Shown here piece after piece: positions 57,601 to 64,000 of a DNA stretch of 64,000 nucleotides; the stretch's first letter is position 1; each line of letters begins with the position of its first letter. The notes beneath the pieces are model-generated. The model had not been told where the DNA came from. It searched no databases and saw nothing but the letters and a program-made list of their open reading frames with translations. Location: positions 225,268 to 289,267 of the forward strand of contig NW_019091535.1 of the NCBI RefSeq assembly GCF_001949145.1. The letters are read 5' to 3'. The translations under genes were made by a program, and so were the position numbers. Origin of the DNA: Acanthaster planci. Lineage: Eukaryota > Echinodermata > Asteroidea > Valvatida > Acanthasteridae.

Positions 57601-60192
57601 GAAAACTGTGCCAGCATAATTACGTACAAAAGTCATAAGCCTGAAGTGAATCGCGTTCATCATAAATACTCATGTGGCGATTCTTATTGGCCAGTTGGGC
57701 AGTCTAAAAGTTGGAAATAAGTCTCAGTTTACTGCAAATGAGCTGGCAGCAGTCAGCATCAATTTTAAAAACAGGAAGCGTGTTGATTGGAGAACTATGA
57801 ATGAATAAGAATATAAAAGTTTTGACACAGCTTGGTGAAAAATATGTTCCAATATTTGCAAATTTCTTGTGAATACTTCTGGCAAATCCTGTTACAAAAC
57901 TCAACACATGTATTCCAAATTGAATCTTGGCCCATAACCAAAGTTTACACCCAAGTGCTTCAACATTCTTGTTCCCAAAGCTTGATTTCTGATGTCATGT
58001 TTCAGTGTATTTGCAAGCCTCATAAAAGGACTGCAACATGAATACGAGAATATAGTATTTAAGGTATAGAAAGTCAGAAGTACACAAAGCAAAGGAAAGA
58101 CACACCAAAATGGCGATCACTGCTAGTGAAAAAAAATTCATGTGATGCATTTTGCATTCATTTAATTATGGCTTGGATGTTGTACAAGTAAGCAGACTCA
58201 ACAAGTAACATGCAGTTCTCAACAAGTATTGCAACCATTCACACTAATTGTCATGTCGTACTGTTGGTACAACCTGTACCTACCATGTACATGCTGTTCT
58301 CCTTTCTCATGAAGATGATCGTCCCCTTTGTAGTGAAGTAGTCCGGCTAAGGAAAGACATGCAAAAAGTGATAATGATCCAACATTTATACTCCCTTTGA
58401 TTGGCAGCTTGGCAAAGTCTCAGTTTCACTAAGTGATGTATAGGATAGTTTCGGTGTCCAACCATAGACTTAATACACACAATATGACAGCATGGTTCGA
58501 GGGTAGGATAGTCCTGAGGTTGGACTTCTCAAAGGGACTTGTGATTGACTCCACTACAACTCTGCATGCGATATGCACAATACGTGTGAGCACAGGCCCT
58601 TTTGTCAGGAACATTGTCGCTTCCCAACACCACAATCTGTATTGTTCACAAGCAGACTCCACAGGCCTCATCCCGGCACAGTAAGCAGCCATAGCAACAT
58701 TGCATCCTCCTTCCACTCATCAAACCCTCCTTACATCCTCCTCTCCGAATTCTTTACCTTCTCTCCCTGGCCCAGATTCTGCGCATACACCTCTTCGAGC
58801 GTCAGCCAGTTGGAGCTGGCTCCCACACCGGCTCCCATCCTCTGCTCTGAGATTGACTGGGCCTCCTGTGTGTGGCCAACACTATCGTACCTTTAACCCA
58901 AGGAGAGAGCATGAATCGAGAATTCAAAAGCACCTTTTTCAAGTTGTTGACCTTCTAACATAGTTTCATGGCAAGTGCTTAACACTTTGACACTGGGTTA
59001 ACAATACAACTGAACTCATTTTTTGAGTTTTACCAAGAGGGTGTCTGGGGCCTGTAGTTCATTTTGGAAACAGTTTTCTTACACAAATACATATAAAAGC
59101 ATGAAACCTAGCAACTTGGATGCCTGTTTGCCGCTTCAAGCAAAAGTAGACACTTCTTTTTTGAAATGCTGGCATAAAATCGGCTTATCAATACATTTTA
59201 GTGATGAACCTTAGCTATTTTTGTCCTACTCAAAACACTTGTACCTATTTGTCCCAATTTCACTAAGTTTGACACTGTGCAGAACCCAACAGCACATACT
59301 TTTGTATCCCCTAACCCCCTAGGGACCACTGAAATCCTGCATAACCTTATTGGGTTCAGCATGGCCCCTCGAGCTCCGTGTAACAAAAGATAACAGTGGT
59401 TTAGTTCAGCATCAGGTAAAAATCGGGCAAGATCAGGTGACAAATTTTGATGGACTTGAGATGGTAAAAAAGAAAAGAAGTGTAAGTGTTCCTTGCGAGA
59501 AAGTGAGAATGCTGTGTTGGCAATCACTTACCAGCCTTTCAGTTGATGGGCTCTGGGTATGTCTGGGTTTATCAGCACAGTACTGGACATGAGAACGGAC
59601 AACGAGCGGCCACCAAAGTCCGACAGCCTGGCACCTTTGACGGCAATGACCGGGTTGTTTGTCCCATCAAACTTTTCAGCCTGTCAATTGGTCAGATGTT
59701 ATAACTGAAGCAATCCAGTTTTCAGAGTAAGCAAGCATGCTTGATGTTTCATTTTCACAATGATAAAAAACAAAAGAGAAAGTCTTTAGAGAAAAACTAT
59801 ATCTTTGGTCAAACTTTAAAACAGATCTCACAACTCAAGAGGACCCCAAACTGTGCCTACTTCACAGAAGGAAAAATTTGATTCACTGGATGAGCGTGGT
59901 CTTCAGCTCAAGTAATTTTCTTTTGAAATCTACTAGGGGGCATGCTGTTCAATAGTGCTCTTTAGTTCCAACTCGAGATAGTAACATAAATCTGATTCCT
60001 CTCTGAAATGAGAAAGGATTTATCATGAACAAGACTTGATTTTTTTCCTCACCTCATTCCCCCACAGCGTCAAGGTTACAACTTTGTTGGAATCGTCCAT
60101 GACCTGAAGTTCCCTCTTTGTCAGCTCGCGGTTTGTTGTCTTGGTGGTGATGGTTGCTACGTCACCAGTACTCTTGACAACACCAATGACAT
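54685..60192 (-). CDS. RPA1: Replication protein A 70-kDa subunit, 3' eight exons (DBD-B and DBD-C)
   Basis: Exons in transcript order: 60053-60192, 59532-59680, 58758-58890, 58284-58346, 57324-57437, 56751-56858, 56186-56272, 54685-54789. They join in phase to 299 residues, matching roughly the last 300 of human RPA1 (616 aa). DBD-B begins with [11 protein letters not shown] and includes [23 protein letters not shown] has the four-cysteine zinc ribbon CPSSEC...CEKC with CX4C-X13-CX2C spacing, the [14 protein letters not shown] strand and the C-terminal helix ending RSLAAA and a stop. RPA1 is the large subunit of the eukaryotic single-stranded DNA binding trimer, used in replication, repair and recombination in the nucleus. 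Exons for the N-terminal protein-interaction domain and DBD-A are absent between 60193 and 61996. Farther right, a different minus-strand gene occupies the window, so the 5' half is outside the window or misplaced. Confidence 0.95.
54850..55290 (+). mobile_element. tRNA-derived SINE compound
   Basis: At 55081-55153 there is a tRNA-like head with box A TGGTCAAGTGG (55088-55098) and box B GGTTCAAATCC (55132-55142). The anticodon arm TCTGC...GCAGA has an eight-base loop, so it is not a functional tRNA. A body follows, with AGCTTGTGAATTTTTTCCCA and ending near CGAAGTACATCTTGAAA. A reverse-complement fragment of the body lies at about 54919-54962 and a direct fragment (ATGCATAGTACACCTTGAAA) at about 55008-55027, so at least two insertions are nested. 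It lies in the last RPA1 intron. Confidence 0.7.
55335..55905 (+). mobile_element. TTAA-flanked MITE, family A, copy 3, with assembly gap
   Basis: TTAA is at 55335-55338 and 55902-55905. The ends are CCACTACCAGCCAGGGACTC on the left and CCCCGGCACGAAGTGG on the right. The interior is colinear with 3532-4118. Eleven N bases at 55747-55757 mark an assembly gap inside this repeat. It lies in the last RPA1 intron. Confidence 0.8.
55747..55757. other. Assembly gap (11 N)
   Basis: Eleven undetermined bases occur inside a repetitive TTAA-flanked element. No exon is interrupted. Confidence 0.99.
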
Positions 60193-60914
60193 CTGAAATA
60201 CCAGTCAGAAGTTTCGCCCACCAACGCAGGGGAAAAAAATCATTGTCTGAGACCAAAAGGTGCAGTGTCTAATTGGAAAGTCTTCTCTAAATATCGAGCC
60301 CACAGCGTATGACACAAATATCAGAACAGCATCTAGGATGAAAACCTCTTAAAATACACCTAAGCACATTCATTGCAACATACCGCTCTGTAGTTTGTAT
60401 TTTGAAAAATATGAAAACAGTGCAGTATCTGAATTTAAATGTACATTGTACATGTATGTACAACAGACATGCAGGATTACTGCTACAAACATGTTCCTCT
60501 CTGGCATTTATAACATACAGCAACATATAACACACCATTCACGTACAGCTCTGCTGAAAGTGATAAAGGGACCGCAAATGCATAACTGAAGACGATAATA
60601 AAAAAAAATGAAAGCAGAGATACATACTTTATTTATGACATTTTATTCATGCAAATGAGCAGCTCCAGTTCTGCTTTATCAATAAACTTGTTTTTCTTAC
60701 CCAAAGTTGCTTACAGTATTCATTAATGAAACACCCAACCGAATGTTTCTGACAAAAACATAATGCAAATGCTATTACATGCAGAATATCTATGAAACAT
60801 TCTTAGCTATAAAGCAAAGACATAAAAAGTTGCATAACATTTCTTGTTTTATGTATCAATTTCTCACAAGGCACTGCTCCTAAAGGAGCTCACATCTATG
60901 TTAAGCTTCTTTGT

Positions 60915-60973
60915 TTAACCCTAACAGTCCTCAGTCCTCCAACAGGTGAAGGATTGAGGACTGTTAGGGTTAA
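60915..60973 (+). mobile_element. Tiny TTAA-flanked palindrome, family B
   Basis: TTAA is at 60915-60918 and 60970-60973. The arms are CCCTAACAGTCCTCAGTCCT and AGGATTGAGGACTGTTAGGG around an 11-base loop. At 59 bp it may be the minimal form of the family represented at 15284-15602. Confidence 0.75.
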
Positions 60974-61183
60974 GACAATTGATATGGAGAAAATATGGTG
61001 CTTTTAAAATACAGCCAACACTCTTTACTCGGAGACTACATATACATGTAAGGTATAAATTGAATAGTAAAGAAACAAGAGAAGGGTTAATGCAAGATTA
61101 CTAAACCTTAAGATTGTATTTTGATTTTGATTATTTCAGTCTCTGAAGAGCTGAAAATGAATATTGCTTTTCCCTACATACAA

Positions 61184-61438
61184 GGGTAATTCCAGAAATT
61201 AGGGGTCCAAAAGTGTGACATTTTTGTGTCCCTGTTACATCTGACCTTTGTTTTAATTTTATTTGACATGGATATTACCAACGGCATTGATTTCAAAATA
61301 TTACTATTTGTTTGGCAGGTAATTTGCATTAATTTATCACTCTTGGAAATTAGAAAATGTGTTCTGAACTTACAAAATCATACGTCAGATGTGGCAGAGT
61401 CAGGAAAGAAAATGGACCCCTAATTTCTGGAAGTACCC
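61184..61438 (+). mobile_element. MITE with GGGTAATTCCAGAAATTA ends, copy 2
   Basis: The left end is GGGTAATTCCAGAAATTAGG and the right end is CCTAATTTCTGGAAGTACCC. It is 255 bp. ACAA-like bases flank both sides (left TACAA, right ACAAA), a possible short target duplication. It is colinear with 22701-22945. Confidence 0.85.
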
Positions 61439-61996
61439 ACAAATGAATAAAATGTACACTATGTTGTCTACATAGCTTAAAATTCTTCATCAACTGATCA
61501 ATATAAAAAGTATGACAAGAATCTTCTTCCAGCATCTACTTGTATCTTTTGTCATGAATAGAGTGTGTAGCTTACCATGATAATGCATACAATGACTGCT
61601 AAGTTGAAAATGAGACCAAAAATCAGCTACAATGTAAGATATTCAATAACCACTTCTTGCTTGAGAGACCTATATACAATTTTTTGCATCAGAGAAGAGT
61701 AGCCTTTTGCAAGTTTTGCAAATTTGATATTTCTTTCTGAGATAAAGCACCTTGGGCTGTCACACAAAGATAAAATTTCCATTTTATGTTAGCCCCTTAC
61801 TAAATCCTGCAACCTTTACAAGCAATGCAAATCCTTATGCAAGGCTGTACCAACATTTTTCTACATATAATTATAAATTAGCTCTTAAAAAAAATCAGGA
61901 AAATAAAATTACAAAAGAAAACTTGATAAACTGACAAAATGAATTCAGTTTGACGAAACACACCGTCACATAAAGATTGACATTGAGACTTTTGTT

Positions 61997-64000
61997 TTAC
62001 TTTTTGGGTTCATTTCTTGAATCGTTTGGCTTCCAGTTCCTTCGATCATGCCATCTTCGATTGTCTGAGGGTCGTCCTTGTCGATGATTTCTTCGATTTG
62101 GGTTATTTCTCGTTCTCTGTCGTTCCTGCATACTACTCAATCCATGCACAGGTGACAAACTCCGATCTCCACTTGATTTCTGCCCAAAGCTGGACTTTTC
62201 ACCCTTCTGCATTCCACTAGCTTCTTTAGAACTTCCAGTTTTTGTTAAATTTTGCACTTGCTGTGTTGAACCATGAGTCACATCTGGACTTGGTGCAGCC
62301 AACTCAGGGGGCCTACTGCCTTGGGCCAGAGTATCCACAGAACTTTGAGATGTAACTGTGCTGTCAGCTACCCACTGATCTTGGCCTGCAGATCGCGAAC
62401 TTTCTCGGTGACTGGATGATCCCCTTGCTCTTCCAACAACTGTCCACTCGTCTCCTGAGATCTCTCCCTCCGAGTAAAATGTTCCCCCACCAACGGCTCC
62501 TCCTCCTGGAATGTCTGTCTCCTCGGCTGGCCACATCTCTTGTGACTCCACTTGCAAGAAGCTCTGTGGCTGCAAGTACTCCTCAGTGACAGCAGTTGCA
62601 CCTCTGTCGTTCACTTCATACGACATTGGAAAGCCGTAGCCTTGGAGAGAGAGATTAACGGACATCTGGAGTGTCTGGCTTATCTCCTGCAGGCTCTGCA
62701 GAATCATCTTGGAGTCCTCACCACGTTGCTCCTCCTGTTGAAGGTGATTGCGCTCAACTTGGAGACGTTCACGGTTGACCTCCAGGTGTTCCCGTTCCAG
62801 TTCATATCGGGTCCTATCCAATTCCAGTTGGTCTCGCTGCAGCTGTACTTGCTCTTGCAGAGCCTGCAGCCTGTCCCGCTCTGCTTGGAGACGATCCTGC
62901 TCAATCTGAAGTCTTTCTTCCTTGAGCAGGAGGTTTCGACGCTCACAGTTGAGGCATTTCCGTTCGAGAGCAAGTTGCTTGTGCTCAACGTCAATTTGAT
63001 CTCTCTGCAGCTCTTCACTTTCACCTCGTAGAATGTGTTGTTCTGAAGATGAAGTCAAGGATGTGGACAAAGTCTGCAAATGTTGCTGTGGTCTGTGAGT
63101 TCTAGCAACATCTGTGTCTGGCAGAGAACTTGGGATAGGGACTCCATCAACTCCTCTGGTGGTTGAAGTTTTAAACACAGTACTTCTACTTGATTTTGGT
63201 TTGACTTCCAAATTATTTTGTGAGGCATCGCTTGACCCCGATCCCATTTCTGCTTCTGTGTAGATTGTGATTTTATTTGAGGATTCCATGCTTGCATTTG
63301 ATTGTGTACTTTGGGATGACATTACTTCTGGGCTTGCTGTTTTTGATCCAGAAAGATGCCCACTTCTCTCTTGTTTGATCTCTTTTGAACTTTCACTGAG
63401 CTTAGGTTGGACTCCAACATCAGCTGTGTCAATGCAGGTGGCTTTCTGGTCTAGCACTATTGCAGCTGCTCCATGTTGGCTTTCCGTGCCAGAATGGTTA
63501 TTTCCATCATAACAGGATCTAGTTTCTGTCACTTCTTTGGACCTGGTCTGTTGTTCAAGTTCAGAACTGGGAGCAAGTTGGTTTTCAAGATTAGCACCAG
63601 GTTCTCCTGTTTTCTCCATTCCAGTCATATCAGCTGATGGCTGCCTGGTCGAGTGGTTAGCTGATGCATGATCTGCAATGGCTTCTGTTGGTGATTCTTG
63701 ACTGACTTGAGAATCCTTTTGATCTTTCGTACTCTGGGGAAAGGCATTATCTTGGTTCTCATTGTTAGGATGTGAGTTGAGAGGGGTATCACCTGCAGTT
63801 TCGGGTTCGTTATCTGAGTCATGAAAACCCTCAGGTAAACTTGGCCCGACAGGAACAGGATGGGTTGTTTCTGTGCTTGTTCTCGTCAGATTAGGATCTT
63901 TTTGCTTCTGTTCAGTATTGGTTGCTTCTTCATGGTCAGATTCAGAGCTGGTACTGTCATCAGAATCATGTGCCGGCTCATCCTCAGCATCAGGCTTTGA
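61997..64000 (-). CDS. Unidentified acidic coiled-coil, Arg/Asn-rich protein, 3'-terminal exon (667 aa in window)
   Basis: One open frame runs from the right edge to a TAA at 61997-61999, so the 5' end is missing. The ATG at 63628 is internal, because the same frame stays open for 124 codons upstream. The N-terminal part in the window is acidic and Ser-rich (KPDAEDEPAHDSDDSTSSES). A long Ser/Thr/Gln-rich linker follows. Between about 63020 and 62700 lies a strongly charged coiled coil with repeating RLQ(A/V)ER and LE(L/R) units, such as RLQIEQDRLQAERDRLQ. Then comes an SLQGYG block, a DEWTVVGRARG motif, and a basic tail (RTRNNPNRRNHRQGRPSDNR) resembling RNA-binding low-complexity tails. The sequence composition suggests a cytoplasmic or nuclear scaffold that may touch RNA, but this is inference. 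I do not recognise the family. It lies upstream of the RPA1 3' half on the same strand. Confidence 0.85.
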   Translation of the reverse strand, partial: SKPDAEDEPAHDSDDSTSSESDHEEATNTEQKQKDPNLTRTSTETTHPVPVGPSLPEGFHDSDNEPETAGDTPLNSHPNNENQDNAFPQSTKDQKDSQVSQESPTEAIADHASANHSTRQPSADMTGMEKTGEPGANLENQLAPSSELEQQTRSKEVTETRSCYDGNNHSGTESQHGAAAIVLDQKATCIDTADVGVQPKLSESSKEIKQERSGHLSGSKTASPEVMSSQSTQSNASMESSNKITIYTEAEMGSGSSDASQNNLEVKPKSSRSTVFKTSTTRGVDGVPIPSSLPDTDVARTHRPQQHLQTLSTSLTSSSEQHILRGESEELQRDQIDVEHKQLALERKCLNCERRNLLLKEERLQIEQDRLQAERDRLQALQEQVQLQRDQLELDRTRYELEREHLEVNRERLQVERNHLQQEEQRGEDSKMILQSLQEISQTLQMSVNLSLQGYGFPMSYEVNDRGATAVTEEYLQPQSFLQVESQEMWPAEETDIPGGGAVGGGTFYSEGEISGDEWTVVGRARGSSSHRESSRSAGQDQWVADSTVTSQSSVDTLAQGSRPPELAAPSPDVTHGSTQQVQNLTKTGSSKEASGMQKGEKSSFGQKSSGDRSLSPVHGLSSMQERQRTRNNPNRRNHRQGRPSDNRRWHDRRNWKPNDSRNEPKK

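Larger units (their letters stand above)
60193..61996. other. Region between the first visible RPA1 exon and the orphan gene
   Basis: I looked on the minus strand for the missing RPA1 exons (DBD-A strands, donor after a phase-1 codon) and found none. The stretch holds the tiny TTAA palindrome at 60915-60973 and the MITE at 61184-61438. Minus-strand AATAAA motifs near 60625-60650 and 61255 could serve the orphan gene to the right. Confidence 0.55.

Noticed and set aside
62552-63031. 159-codon plus-strand open frame
   Set aside because: It is the antisense shadow of the coiled-coil coding region, with Leu-rich composition coming from reversed Gln/Glu codons.
63628-63630. ATG as the start of the orphan coiled-coil protein
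   Set aside because: The same frame is open without a stop up to the right edge and continues the same Ser/Asp/Glu-rich composition, so this Met is internal.

Overview
The window is eukaryotic, intron-rich nuclear DNA from an animal. GT-AG introns of roughly 0.1 to 3.9 kb, numerous MITE-type DNA transposon relics and scattered ACATGTAC-type microsatellites suggest a marine invertebrate. A deuterostome such as an echinoderm, hemichordate or amphioxus is my guess, but nothing here settles the phylum. There is no sign of a bacterial operon, CRISPR array or phage.

Layout, left to right. (1) 364-1607, minus strand: a decayed copy of the first two coding exons of TRMT2A. (2) 5043-24884, minus strand: a complete 17-exon TRMT2A gene (tRNA uracil-5-methyltransferase, RRM plus methyltransferase), which splices in frame to 649 aa. 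(3) 19485-20870, plus strand: an intronless rhodopsin-like GPCR lying antisense inside a TRMT2A intron. (4) 24885-30549: intergenic DNA with a 1.2-kb fold-back element built from 17-bp units, and a possible alternative TRMT2A first exon near 29.1 kb. (5) 30550-41480, plus strand: a secreted M14A metallocarboxypeptidase of A-type specificity. (6) 44977-52254, plus strand: a ten-exon TLDc-domain protein of the Rtc5/MEAK7 kind with a predicted N-myristoylation signal. (7) 54685-60192, minus strand: the last eight exons of RPA1, covering DNA-binding domains B and C. (8) 61997 to the right edge, minus strand: the 3'-terminal exon of an unidentified acidic, coiled-coil, Arg/Asn-rich protein.

The genes belong to unrelated pathways (tRNA/RNA methylation, G-protein signalling, digestion, lysosome or V-ATPase related TLDc function, DNA replication and repair), so no functional cluster is evident. 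Exon boundaries were worked out by hand from reading-frame continuity, splice-site consensus and recalled family conservation. For TRMT2A, the TLDc gene and the in-window part of RPA1 every intron phase matches.

Non-genic sequence is rich in non-autonomous DNA transposons. They include TTAA-flanked piggyBac-like MITEs (three sequence families), near-perfect palindromic MITEs, a GGCC-ended family with 3-bp target duplications, several long-inverted-repeat elements and a tRNA-derived SINE compound. I found no convincing new enzymatic or defence system. The most unusual items are the fold-back element, the nested degenerate GPCR, the partial TRMT2A duplication, the RPA1 gene without its 5' half, and the orphan coiled-coil protein.
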